Shown: piece by piece, positions 7,144-16,746 of the stretch
Layout: every line of letters starts with the position of its first letter
Numbering within the stretch: position 1 is the stretch's first letter
Assembly: GCF_014385165.1 (NCBI RefSeq)
Contig: NZ_JACRTF010000001.1
Location: 992,001-1,056,000, forward strand
DNA: 64,000 nucleotides
Direction of reading: 5' to 3'
From: Jilunia laotingensis
Lineage (GTDB): Bacteria; Bacteroidota; Bacteroidia; Bacteroidales; Bacteroidaceae
Notes under the pieces: generated by a model
What the model was told of the DNA's origin: nothing
What the model saw: the letters and a program-made list of their open reading frames with translations, nothing else
Database searches by the model: none
Program-made: the position numbers and the translations under genes

Positions 7144-9666
7144 ATGAAAAATCTGCTAACTACAATGGCTTTATCTGTCAGTCTACTGTGTAATGCACAG
7201 CCTTCTGATATATTCAAGCCTGGCAAGAGTGTCGATCTCCGCGTACCTTCAACACCTCTGATAGTATCGGACCCATATTTGTCCATCTGGTCACCTTATG
7301 ACAAATTAACGGACGGTACCACTGAACATTGGACCGGTGCCCCGAAACCCTTATTGGGGGCTTTGCGTGTAGATGGGAAATGCTATCGTTTCCTCGGTCA
7401 GAACAAGTTGGATCTACATGCGATTGTACCGATGACGGATGTGGAAATCTGGGAAGGGGCTTACACCCTGAAACATCCTTCAGGAGACTGGACGAATATC
7501 AATTTTAACGAGTCCGGTTGGGAACGAGGAAAAGCTGCCTTCGGTTCCCCGGACATGCCACGCATCAGCACGAAATGGAAGGACGAAAATACCGACATCT
7601 ACGTCCGTCGATCTTTCGACATTTCCAATTTGGATATCACTGATGACTTTTATCTAATTTACTCCCATGATGACGTTTTCGAACTTTACCTGAATGGTGA
7701 AAAACTTGTTTCTACAGGTGAAACATGGAAAGACAACGTACATCTGAAACTATCCGATGCGGCTAAAAAAATGCTCCGCAAAGGAAAGAACACAATCGCC
7801 GCACACTGTCACAACACAACAGGAGGAGCTTATGTGGACTTCGGTTTATACCGCGAAAAGAAAGATGCTGTGAAGTTCTCTACCGAAGCTGTTCAGAAAG
7901 CAGCCGATGTATTGGCAACTTCAAGCTATTACACTTTCACTTGCGGTCCTGTCGAACTGGATTTAGTCTTCACAGCACCTCAACTAATCGATGATCTCGA
8001 TTTATTATCTACTCCCGTAAACTACATTTCTTATCGTGTACGTTCTACGGACAAAAAAGAACACGACGTACAACTGTATTTTGAAACTACACCTGAACTT
8101 ACCATTAATGAATCTACTCAACCTACAACTGCTTGCACCTTCTCAAAAAACGGAATCACTTACGTAGAAGCCGGTTCTATCGACCAGCCTATCTGCGATC
8201 GTAAAGGAGATGGCATCTGTGCAGATTGGGGGTATGCCTATCTAGCCGGTGTAAACGGAGCTGGCAAGTCGACAAGCCTGGGTGATTACAGCGAAATGAA
8301 GCGAGCCTTTATCAAGGACGGACGTTTGCTCCATCCCAAAACAAAATGGATCACACGCCAGCCAGAGAATACCCCTGCCATGGCCTATGTCCACAATTTA
8401 GGCAAGGTTTCATCCAATGGCAAATCCGATTTCCTTATGCTGGGATATGATGACATCTATTCTTTGGAATACATGTACGAGAAGCGTATGGGTTATTGGA
8501 AACATGACGGGCAAGTAACGATCTTCGATGCTTTCGAGAAGTTGAGAGACAATTACCTCCCGATCATGAACCGTTGCCGTGCCTTTGATGAAATGATTTA
8601 TGATGATGCAGAACAAGCCGGAGGCAAGAAATACGCAGAAATATGCTCCGCAGCTTACCGACAGGTCATTTCTGCCCACAAGTTGTTCACCGACAAACAG
8701 GGCAACCTGCTGTTTTTCTCTAAAGAGAACAATAGCAACGGCTGCGTCAACACGGTAGACCTCACCTACCCGTCCGCTCCTCTCTTTCTCACTTACAATC
8801 CGGACTTGGCGAAAGCGATGATGACCAGCATCTTCGAATACAGCGCAAGCGGTCGTTGGAATAAACCTTTCCCGGCACACGACCTGGGAACCTATCCGAT
8901 AGCCAACGGACAGCTTTACGGTGGCGACATGCCGATTGAGGAAGGTGGAAACATGGTAATCCTAACTGCTGCCATTGCCAAAATTGAAGGGAATGCAGAC
9001 TATGCAAAGAAGTATTGGGATCTATTGACCACTTGGACTAACTATCTCGCAGAAAACGGTCAAGACCCCGAAAACCAACTTTGTACCGATGACTTTGCTG
9101 GACACTGGGCACACAATGCCAATCTATCCATCAAAGCCATTATGGGCATTGCAGGATATAGCGAAATGGCTCGCATGCTCGGCTACGAAGATGTAGCCGA
9201 CAAATATGCAGCAAAAGCAAAAGAAATGGCTGTGAAATGGGAGCAAATGGCAAACGAAGGCGATCACTACCGGCTGGCATTCGACCGGAAAAACACTTGG
9301 AGCCAGAAATATAATATGATCTGGGACAAAATGTGGGGACTGGATCTTTTCCCAAACAATGTGATCGAAAAGGAAGTCAACTACTACCTGACTAAACAGA
9401 ACCTTTACGGGCTTCCGCTGGATTCACGTAAGGAATACACCAAATCCGACTGGATCATATGGAGTGCCTCTATGTCTCCTGACAAGGCAACCTTTGGCAA
9501 ATTCATAGATCCACTTTACAAATATGTCAACGAAACCGTATCCCGTGTTCCTATTAGCGACTGGCATTACACCGATTCCGGCAAAATGGTAGGCTTCAAA
9601 GCACGATCGGTCATCGGAGGCTATTGGATGCCGGTATTGATGGACAAGACCTATGAGAACCGTTAA
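7144..9666 (+). CDS. Glutaminase-like DUF4965/DUF1793 family protein
   Basis: This 840-residue secreted protein has a signal peptide of about 18 residues ending CNAQ. The layout fits the DUF4964-DUF5127-DUF4965-DUF1793 family, annotated after fungal glutaminase GtaA. A jelly-roll of GH2 sugar-binding type is visible at about residues 110-235 (SGWERGKAAFG, DIYVRRSFD, YLNGEKL). The C-terminal half is an alpha/alpha-barrel type region (YPSAPLFLTYNP, EEGGNMVILTAAIAK). Members in Bacteroides PULs are likely carbohydrate-active, and true glutaminase activity is unproven here. It is the first PUL gene and ends 35 bp before the chosen SusC start. The mobile element lies less than 200 bp upstream, so its native promoter may have been replaced. 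Confidence 0.8.
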   Translation: MKNLLTTMALSVSLLCNAQPSDIFKPGKSVDLRVPSTPLIVSDPYLSIWSPYDKLTDGTTEHWTGAPKPLLGALRVDGKCYRFLGQNKLDLHAIVPMTDVEIWEGAYTLKHPSGDWTNINFNESGWERGKAAFGSPDMPRISTKWKDENTDIYVRRSFDISNLDITDDFYLIYSHDDVFELYLNGEKLVSTGETWKDNVHLKLSDAAKKMLRKGKNTIAAHCHNTTGGAYVDFGLYREKKDAVKFSTEAVQKAADVLATSSYYTFTCGPVELDLVFTAPQLIDDLDLLSTPVNYISYRVRSTDKKEHDVQLYFETTPELTINESTQPTTACTFSKNGITYVEAGSIDQPICDRKGDGICADWGYAYLAGVNGAGKSTSLGDYSEMKRAFIKDGRLLHPKTKWITRQPENTPAMAYVHNLGKVSSNGKSDFLMLGYDDIYSLEYMYEKRMGYWKHDGQVTIFDAFEKLRDNYLPIMNRCRAFDEMIYDDAEQAGGKKYAEICSAAYRQVISAHKLFTDKQGNLLFFSKENNSNGCVNTVDLTYPSAPLFLTYNPDLAKAMMTSIFEYSASGRWNKPFPAHDLGTYPIANGQLYGGDMPIEEGGNMVILTAAIAKIEGNADYAKKYWDLLTTWTNYLAENGQDPENQLCTDDFAGHWAHNANLSIKAIMGIAGYSEMARMLGYEDVADKYAAKAKEMAVKWEQMANEGDHYRLAFDRKNTWSQKYNMIWDKMWGLDLFPNNVIEKEVNYYLTKQNLYGLPLDSRKEYTKSDWIIWSASMSPDKATFGKFIDPLYKYVNETVSRVPISDWHYTDSGKMVGFKARSVIGGYWMPVLMDKTYENR

Positions 9667-9700
9667 TCAATATTTAGAAACCTATTTAAATTTATTTACT

Positions 9701-12700
9701 ATGCGTAAAAAAGAACAAGTTTTTTGTTTGTCAAGTCGTAGTAAGATGTGGCGCATACCGCTGTGTATGGCTGCCTTCTCACTACTTCCGGGGGCATACT
9801 GCTATGCAGATGCAAGTTCGGTTTCAGAAACTGAAACCACATTAAGCGTTGATGCCGTCCAGCAGCAACGCACTGTTAAAGGAACGGTTATCGATGCTAC
9901 CGGCGAGCCGGTGATCGGAGCCAATGTAAAAGAAGCGGGAAGTACCAACGGTACTATCACCGACATCAACGGAGAGTTCACTCTCAATGTCGGTCCTAAA
10001 GCGACTTTGGAGATTTCTTTTATCGGATATATCACTCAGAAAGTAACAGTAGGAGATTCCAACTCTGTCAAGGTCACATTGAAAGAGGATATGACAACAT
10101 TGGATGAAGTAATTGTTACAGGTTATGGTATGTCCCAGAAAAAAGCAACATTGACAGGTGCCATCTCTGCAATTAAATCGACAGATATCGAACGTTCAAG
10201 TGCAACTACGGCGTCAGGTTCTTTGGTTGGTAAGATTGCCGGTTTGAATACCCGCCAGCAAGATGGCCGTCCTGGAGCTGGGACTGCTTTACAGATTCGT
10301 AACATGGGTACACCGCTGTTCGTTATCGATGGTGTTGTTTCCGATGAAGGACAGTTCAACAACATGGACTTCAACGACATCGACAATATTTCTATCCTGA
10401 AAGATGCATCTGCAGCCATTTATGGTATGCGTGCAGCAAACGGCGTAGTAGTGGTAACGACAAAAAAAGGACAACGCAATAGCAAGAACACAGTTTCTGT
10501 CAATGCCTATTACGGTTGGCAGCACAATTCCCGTTTTATTAACCCTGCCGACACCAAAACATACGTACAAGCTTATGCGGCTGCAGAAACATGGAAACGT
10601 ATGCCGACAGGTGAACGCAGGTATAACAAAGAAGAATACGACAAATGGATGACAGGGACGGAAAAAGGCTACCAAGGATTTGACTGGAGTGACTACATCT
10701 GGGTCACTGCACCACAGTCTTATGTCAGCGGAAACTTTTCGGGAGGTTCCGACAAAGCCAATTATTATGTCAATGTCTCCCATATAGACCAACAGGCTAC
10801 CGTACGCGGTTATGGAGGATTCCAACGTACGAATGCCCAAATGAATATCGACATGAATGTTACCGAAAAGTTTAAAATCGGAGCTACCATGAACGGTCGT
10901 ATCGAAGAACGCCATCATCCGGGTGTTCCGGGAGGAGACGACACTTGGTTACCTCGTTTTGCAACCATGAAGAACCAACCGACTAAACGTCCGTTTGCCA
11001 ATGACAATCCACTCTACCCACAACGTGTCTCCGACCAACCGGAAACAAACTTCGGACTTCTGAACTACGACATGGGTGGTGAAGTATCTGATATATGGCG
11101 CGTCATCCAGTTGCAGGCAACCGGTGAATACGAGATTCTGAAAGGTTTGAAAGCCAAAGCGATGTTAGGTTATTACTTTGCCTACAATGAATTGGACAAC
11201 CAGGAATACACGTTCAATTTGTATAAATATAACGAAGCGACCAACGAGTATGATGTAGACTTCGCCATGACCAACCCTTACCGTGAACGGAATCGTGAAA
11301 AGAAAGAAGACAAATTCGCTAACTTCCAACTGAACTTTGACCGTAAATTCGGCAAGCATTCTGTCACTGCCATTGGTTCTTTTGAAGCTAACCAACGCAA
11401 ACAACCAAGAATGTGGATTCACTCTACCCCGGTATCCAACAGCATGGATTTGATCCGTATCAAAGAAATAGTAGAATTCACTGACGAAGGTGATCGTGAA
11501 GAAGCCCGTCTAGGATGGTTGGCACGACTCAACTATAGCTATGCCGACAAGTATCTGCTCGATTTTATCGGACGTTGGGACGGCTCATGGAAATTCAAGC
11601 CAGGACATCGTTGGGGGTTCTTTCCTTCTGCTTCTATAGGATGGAGAATCTCAGAGGAAAACTTCTGGAAAGAAGCTAAATTTTCTTCTGTATTCAGTGA
11701 TTTAAAGCTTCGTGGATCTTACGGTGTAGTAGGGGATGATGATATGGGCAAAAACAGTGATGGAACTCCCATTTATAGTGCATTTGGTTATCTGCCGGGC
11801 TATACTTATGGCGACGGAGGTGCTGTAATCGATGGAAACTGGGTAGTCGGAACCAAGCCACGCGGACTTCCTAACAAGGTTCTGTCATGGATAAAAGCGA
11901 AGACACTTGACGTCGGTGTAGATATGGGATTCTTCAACAACCGCCTGAACATTCAGGTTGACTACTTCCAACGTATTCGTGACGGACTACCGGAATCACG
12001 TTATGATGTATTAATACCAAAAGAAGCAGGTTATGATTTGCCAAAAGAAAACCTGAAATCAGACAAGCATCAAGGCTTCGATGCAATGGCTCGCTGGAGT
12101 GATAATATTCGTGACTTCAATTATAGTATCGGTGCAAACTTTACTTATTCCCGTTTCTGGGATTGGGAGCAGTACGACACACGCCGTAGTAACTCATGGG
12201 ATGAATACCGCAATAGTATCTGGCATCGTGTAGGATATGTAAACTGGGGTTATCAAGCCATAGGACGTTTCGAGAACTGGGAACAAATAGCCAATTATCC
12301 TGTGGACATTGACCGAAAAGGTAACAGAACCATCGTACCGGGTGACATCATCTATGAAGATGTCAATGGTGACGGTGTAATCAATGGCATGGACGAACGC
12401 CCTATCGGTTATCGCGAAGACAGCACGCCAACCATAAACTTCGGCATCAACCTCTCAGCAAGCTGGAAAGGTTTCGATCTTGCTATGGACTGGACAGGTT
12501 CAGGCATGACTACTTGGAGACAATGTTGGGAAACAGCTCGTCCTTTCCAGAACGATGGTAACAGTCCGACAGAAGTGTTAACCGATTGCTGGCACTTGGC
12601 CGACATGTGGAATCCGGATAGTGAACTGATTCCCGGCAAATACCCGCTTTTGCGCCTCCCAAGCGATGAAAGAGATGCTGCATACGAAAAAAGTACTTTC

Positions 12701-12931
12701 TGGTTACACAATGTAAACTACATCAAACTGCGTAATCTGGAAGTGGGATATACCCTACCGAAACAACTCCTAAGTAAAGTGGGAATCAGCAAGGTACGTG
12801 TATATGTATCGGGAACCAATCTACTCACTATCAGCAACCTTTCTATCATGGATCCGGAATGTGCCAGCGACAACGGACTGGACTATCCACCCATGCGTGT
12901 AATTAACTTAGGTATTAACCTCAAATTTTAA
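9701..12931 (+). CDS. SusC/RagA-like TonB-dependent transporter
   Basis: This 1076-residue outer-membrane receptor would import oligosaccharides with its SusD partner. The start at 9701 (MRKKEQ) is preferred over an in-frame ATG 48 bp upstream that overlaps the previous gene. A signal peptide precedes a carboxypeptidase-regulatory-like domain (KGTVIDATGEPVIGANV, FIGYITQKV). Next come the TonB-box-like TLDEVIVTGYG, the plug (PLFVIDGVV, ILKDASAAIYGMRAANGV) and a beta barrel ending in the aromatic INLKF. Length and layout are standard. It is followed after 7 bp by the SusD gene. Confidence 0.95.
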   Translation: MRKKEQVFCLSSRSKMWRIPLCMAAFSLLPGAYCYADASSVSETETTLSVDAVQQQRTVKGTVIDATGEPVIGANVKEAGSTNGTITDINGEFTLNVGPKATLEISFIGYITQKVTVGDSNSVKVTLKEDMTTLDEVIVTGYGMSQKKATLTGAISAIKSTDIERSSATTASGSLVGKIAGLNTRQQDGRPGAGTALQIRNMGTPLFVIDGVVSDEGQFNNMDFNDIDNISILKDASAAIYGMRAANGVVVVTTKKGQRNSKNTVSVNAYYGWQHNSRFINPADTKTYVQAYAAAETWKRMPTGERRYNKEEYDKWMTGTEKGYQGFDWSDYIWVTAPQSYVSGNFSGGSDKANYYVNVSHIDQQATVRGYGGFQRTNAQMNIDMNVTEKFKIGATMNGRIEERHHPGVPGGDDTWLPRFATMKNQPTKRPFANDNPLYPQRVSDQPETNFGLLNYDMGGEVSDIWRVIQLQATGEYEILKGLKAKAMLGYYFAYNELDNQEYTFNLYKYNEATNEYDVDFAMTNPYRERNREKKEDKFANFQLNFDRKFGKHSVTAIGSFEANQRKQPRMWIHSTPVSNSMDLIRIKEIVEFTDEGDREEARLGWLARLNYSYADKYLLDFIGRWDGSWKFKPGHRWGFFPSASIGWRISEENFWKEAKFSSVFSDLKLRGSYGVVGDDDMGKNSDGTPIYSAFGYLPGYTYGDGGAVIDGNWVVGTKPRGLPNKVLSWIKAKTLDVGVDMGFFNNRLNIQVDYFQRIRDGLPESRYDVLIPKEAGYDLPKENLKSDKHQGFDAMARWSDNIRDFNYSIGANFTYSRFWDWEQYDTRRSNSWDEYRNSIWHRVGYVNWGYQAIGRFENWEQIANYPVDIDRKGNRTIVPGDIIYEDVNGDGVINGMDERPIGYREDSTPTINFGINLSASWKGFDLAMDWTGSGMTTWRQCWETARPFQNDGNSPTEVLTDCWHLADMWNPDSELIPGKYPLLRLPSDERDAAYEKSTFWLHNVNYIKLRNLEVGYTLPKQLLSKVGISKVRVYVSGTNLLTISNLSIMDPECASDNGLDYPPMRVINLGINLKF

Positions 12932-12938
12932 GTAAACA

Positions 12939-14816
12939 ATGAAAAATAAATATTTTCTGATTGCCATCGCTGCTGCGGGTATGTTGTCATTAAATAGTTG
13001 TGGCGACTTTCTGGACAGAGATCCGGATAGTATTCTAACACAAGAAATAGTTTACAGCGACCCTGGATTGGTAAAATCGGTACTTGCTAACTTTTATGGT
13101 CGTGTAACCTACGGTCAACGCATTGATGCCGTAGACGACTTTACAATGCTGGACGAAGCCATCCATTACGATGGAAACGATGCCGAGACCATCGACCGTA
13201 ACAAATGGCGTCCTTATGAATATGAACTGATTCGTAATATCAACCAGTTCTTGGATGGTCTGAAGACTGCAAGCGGAGTTGAAGACGTAGATAGAAAACA
13301 ATACGAAGGTGAAGCTCGCTACATCCGCGCATGGGTCTACTTCTGCATGGCTCGTACGTTAGGTGGAATGCCTATCGTTGGCGATAACGTGTTCGATTAT
13401 ACCAGTGGAATGGATATCACTACCATTCAAGTACCACGTTCGAGCGAAGCCGCTACTTATGATTATATCATCAAAGAGTGTCAAGAAGTATCCTCCCTTA
13501 TGTCAAAGGAAACTAATAAAAATTCGGGAAGAGCCAATTATTGGGTAGCCAAAATGCTGGAAGCCCGTGCTGCCATTACAGCTGGTTCATTGGCCACATA
13601 CAATACACCAGCCGAACATCCGCTGTTAAGAACTTCCGGACAAGAAGTAGGAATCCCGGCAGACAGAGCAAAGGATTATTTCAAAACTGCACTAAAAGCA
13701 GCAAAAGAAGTTATAAACGATTCTCCTTATAGTTTGAAGATTACTTCAGACACTGATTTGTCAGCCAAAGCGGATAATTTCTTCAAAGCAGTATGTGACA
13801 AGAATGGCAATACAGAAGTTATCTGGTGTCGTGACTACATTTCTCCGGGACAGACTCACGGTTTTACCAAAGACTGTCTACCTGCAAGTATCGGACAAGA
13901 TACAGGTAGCGATCGATTGTCGGCACTTCTGAACATCGTTGAAGCATTTGAAAAGGTAAACGCTGCAGAAGACGAACGGGGTAAAGCTTGCCAATATGAA
14001 GTGGGTACATTAGAAAGTCCTAAGTTCTTTGACTCTCCACTCGATTTGTTTGCCGATCGCGACCCGCGTTTATCTGCAACCATCATTTTACCGAATGGTG
14101 AATTTGATGGGAAACAGATATTGTTGCAAGCCGGAGTATTGCTTAAGGAAAATGGAAATTGGATAGAAAAGACAGCTAGGCGTAATGAAACTGACACTAT
14201 CAACGGAAAACCAATCTTGATTACAGCAAACAATGGTCCGTTCGGTGGTGACGATCGTGAAATTAACCGTACCGGTTTCTATATTCGCAAGTACCTGGAT
14301 AAGACTCCCGCAGCCGGAACTATCGGACGCGGTTCTGAAATGTGGAATGTTTATTTCCGTATTTCAGAAGCTTACCTGATTGCAGCAGAAGCAGCTTGGG
14401 AAATAAGTCGCAATAACAGCGATGTTGAAGCCTTAAAATATATCAATGCCGTGCGTGACCGTGCAGGTATAAAACCTCTTACTACTATCGACCATCAGAA
14501 AATTATGCATGAATATCAAGTTGAATTTGCTTTCGAAGGACACCGTTGGTGGGATTTGAAACGTTGGATGGAGGCTCACAAACTTTGGACTGGAAATGCG
14601 AACGACCGTTCTGCTTGCCGTTTAGGTTTGTGGCCATATAAAGTAGTTGCCGAAGGCGATGCAAACGATGGCAAATGGATGTTTATGGAGAAAGACATGC
14701 AGAAACTCAATTTGTGGCGTCGCCCATTGAAGTGTACAGACACACAGTATTATTCAGAGATCGATAACGATTGGTTCAATAAGAACCCTAAATTGGTCAA
14801 GAACCCGTATCAATAA
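12939..14816 (+). CDS. SusD/RagB-like surface glycan-binding lipoprotein
   Basis: This 625-residue lipoprotein has its lipobox cysteine at residue 21 (LNSCGDFLDRDP). It has the family hallmarks: tetratricopeptide-like helices with RAWVYFCMARTLGGMPIV near residue 130 and the C-terminal FEGHRWWDLKRWMEA. It would form the lid of the upstream SusC-like transporter and capture glycan at the cell surface. The length is slightly above average for the family. It is co-transcribed with the genes on both sides, with gaps of 7 and 19 bp. Confidence 0.95.
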   Translation: MKNKYFLIAIAAAGMLSLNSCGDFLDRDPDSILTQEIVYSDPGLVKSVLANFYGRVTYGQRIDAVDDFTMLDEAIHYDGNDAETIDRNKWRPYEYELIRNINQFLDGLKTASGVEDVDRKQYEGEARYIRAWVYFCMARTLGGMPIVGDNVFDYTSGMDITTIQVPRSSEAATYDYIIKECQEVSSLMSKETNKNSGRANYWVAKMLEARAAITAGSLATYNTPAEHPLLRTSGQEVGIPADRAKDYFKTALKAAKEVINDSPYSLKITSDTDLSAKADNFFKAVCDKNGNTEVIWCRDYISPGQTHGFTKDCLPASIGQDTGSDRLSALLNIVEAFEKVNAAEDERGKACQYEVGTLESPKFFDSPLDLFADRDPRLSATIILPNGEFDGKQILLQAGVLLKENGNWIEKTARRNETDTINGKPILITANNGPFGGDDREINRTGFYIRKYLDKTPAAGTIGRGSEMWNVYFRISEAYLIAAEAAWEISRNNSDVEALKYINAVRDRAGIKPLTTIDHQKIMHEYQVEFAFEGHRWWDLKRWMEAHKLWTGNANDRSACRLGLWPYKVVAEGDANDGKWMFMEKDMQKLNLWRRPLKCTDTQYYSEIDNDWFNKNPKLVKNPYQ

Positions 14817-14835
14817 TCTAAAACAAGAAGTAACA

Positions 14836-15540
14836 ATGAAAACAATAGCAAAAATTTTATCTGTTATGTTGCTGGGAGTTATGCTGTTTTCCAGCTGCAC
14901 GAAAGACAATTATGATGCTCCTGAATCTTTCTTGAAAGGGCGCGTCACCTACAAAGGGGAAGCATTGCAATTGCGCGGTAATGAAGCTGTTCGCTTACAG
15001 TTATATCAACGTGGATATGCCAAGCACGACCCGATCGAATTGTTTGTCAATCAAGACGGTTCATATTCGGCTTGTTTATTCGATGGACAGTACCAATTGA
15101 TCACAAAACATGGTAACGGTCCTTGGTCTGCCGAAGGACGTGACACTATCGAAGTAAGAGTTGCCGGAAACACCGTACAGGATGTAGAAGTAACCCCTTA
15201 CTACATGGTGAGAGATGCCAAAATGACCTTGAAAGATAATAAAATAGATGCCTCTTTTAAGGTAGAGAAAATAGCAGGAACAGGAATCGATCGGGTATTC
15301 GTCGTACTGAGTACTACTCAATACTTAAATGATTCCGAACACAACGTTGACCGCTATGATGATGACAAAGTGAGCGCTTATGACGAGACAGGCAAAGTCT
15401 ATACTTTTGCCACTAAAGATTATACCGATCATGACATGTTCCAAAGAGCAATGAATCGTGGAACCCTTTTCGGACGTATTTGTATCTGGCCGAAAGGTTC
15501 CGATCAGGGAATCTACTCTGAAGTATTCCGCTTGAAATAG
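14836..15540 (+). CDS. DUF3823 lipoprotein of the Sus pair
   Basis: This 234-residue lipoprotein has its cysteine at residue 21 (LFSSCTKDNYDAP). Two beta-sandwich domains are suggested by FLKGRVTYKGEALQLRG and LFVNQDGSYSACLFDGQYQ. These match DUF3823 proteins, which commonly follow SusD genes. It probably sits on the cell surface as an accessory glycan-binding component, but the ligand is unknown. It is the last gene before a strong terminator. Confidence 0.85.
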   Translation: MKTIAKILSVMLLGVMLFSSCTKDNYDAPESFLKGRVTYKGEALQLRGNEAVRLQLYQRGYAKHDPIELFVNQDGSYSACLFDGQYQLITKHGNGPWSAEGRDTIEVRVAGNTVQDVEVTPYYMVRDAKMTLKDNKIDASFKVEKIAGTGIDRVFVVLSTTQYLNDSEHNVDRYDDDKVSAYDETGKVYTFATKDYTDHDMFQRAMNRGTLFGRICIWPKGSDQGIYSEVFRLK

Positions 15541-15574
15541 ACAATCAGTATAAATAACTGATTGCAATAGCCAA

Positions 15575-15603
15575 GAGGAGCGTCAAAATTGTTGACGCTC
15601 CTC
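15575..15603. terminator. Bidirectional terminator
   Basis: A 12-bp perfect stem (15575-15586 and 15592-15603) with a 5-nt loop, followed by CTTTTGTTTT. It separates the sus operon (plus) from the convergent GH43 pair (minus). Confidence 0.85.
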
Positions 15604-15619
15604 CTTTTGTTTTCATTTA

Positions 15620-16714
15620 TCATTCTTTTACAGGGGTACCGGAAGGTTTTGGAAGAGGCACACCTTCACGAACTGGAGTTCCTAAAACAGGCAAACCGGC
15701 ACTGTCCCACTCTATCTTCTGCATACGAGGACTACGGATTTCGGGACCTCCATCGCTATTAGGTATATTCCGAGCATGATAAATTATGTAGAATTCAGTG
15801 CCATCCGGTGAGGGGACAAAACTGGAACCTCCGGGACCATAAACTCCATTCTCCGGTGATTGGCTAAATACGGGTGTCTGACTTTTAATCCAAGAAGCCG
15901 GATTCAACAAGTCACTGTCCGCATCGGCAACCAACATCCCCATACTATTATAAGGCGTCCAACAACCACTGGCAGAGTAGTAGACCAACACCTTCCCATA
16001 ATCTTTCGAATGGAAATATTGTGGAGCTTCATTTACATAAATCGGATAAGCCGTACGAGTTCCGTCGGGATTTATCCATTGCCGTTCCCATTCATATTCA
16101 GGTTTCGAAATCAGTATACGCGAAGATTGAAGCGTCCATGGATTTGCCATACTAGCAATATAAATACACTGGGTTTCAGCATTGATCCTCCGCTTTGGCC
16201 AACCAGACCAAAGCAAATATTGCACTCCCCTATGCAGAAAAGTGGTAGCATGGATTCCCCAATTCCACTCATCATTTGTCTTGATAGCTCCTTTCATAAC
16301 AAATGTTCCTGTCATCGGATCCGCTGAGGAATTTTCCAGCACATAAATCTCATGATTATCCATGTTGCCATCATCCGCAGCAAAATACAGATACCATTTA
16401 TCATTGATAAAATGCAATTCCGGTCCCCATATATGCGATGAATATGAAGAAGAATCAGGAATCCACACATCTTTCGTCACCGCATGTTCCAAATCGGTTA
16501 TATCCACGGTTTCCCATATAACAATCTTCGACTGATCGGGAAGACATTGCATATAATAATATTTCCCATTATGAAATGTTGCACTGGGATCGATCCCTGT
16601 GGGAAGCAGAGGATTTGTGTAGGTAGTGGCACCTGCCGCATCCTTCTTACCGGAGGGCTTATTCGAACAGGAAAGACAGAGTAAAACAGCCAACAGACAG
16701 AACCAATTTTTCAT
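15620..16714 (-). CDS. GH43-like lipoprotein A (possible arabinofuranosidase)
   Basis: This 364-residue lipoprotein starts at MKNWFCLL. An ATG four codons upstream is also possible. The lipobox is LLCLSC. Five-bladed propeller signatures of GH43 are clear. The candidate catalytic base is D42 (TGIDPSAT) and the candidate acid is E229 (YVNEAPQYF). The stretch NWGIHATTF followed by LLWSGWP aligns with the usual W.ID.T segment holding the pKa-modulating Asp. Here that residue is His155, so activity may be altered or lost. The family mostly acts on arabinan- or xylan-type linkages. It forms a minus-strand pair with a close paralog 32 bp upstream, divergent from the rest of the PUL. Confidence 0.85.
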   Translation of the reverse strand: MKNWFCLLAVLLCLSCSNKPSGKKDAAGATTYTNPLLPTGIDPSATFHNGKYYYMQCLPDQSKIVIWETVDITDLEHAVTKDVWIPDSSSYSSHIWGPELHFINDKWYLYFAADDGNMDNHEIYVLENSSADPMTGTFVMKGAIKTNDEWNWGIHATTFLHRGVQYLLWSGWPKRRINAETQCIYIASMANPWTLQSSRILISKPEYEWERQWINPDGTRTAYPIYVNEAPQYFHSKDYGKVLVYYSASGCWTPYNSMGMLVADADSDLLNPASWIKSQTPVFSQSPENGVYGPGGSSFVPSPDGTEFYIIYHARNIPNSDGGPEIRSPRMQKIEWDSAGLPVLGTPVREGVPLPKPSGTPVKE

Positions 16715-16746
16715 TAGGCACCACATTTTAAAGGTTTACAAACATT

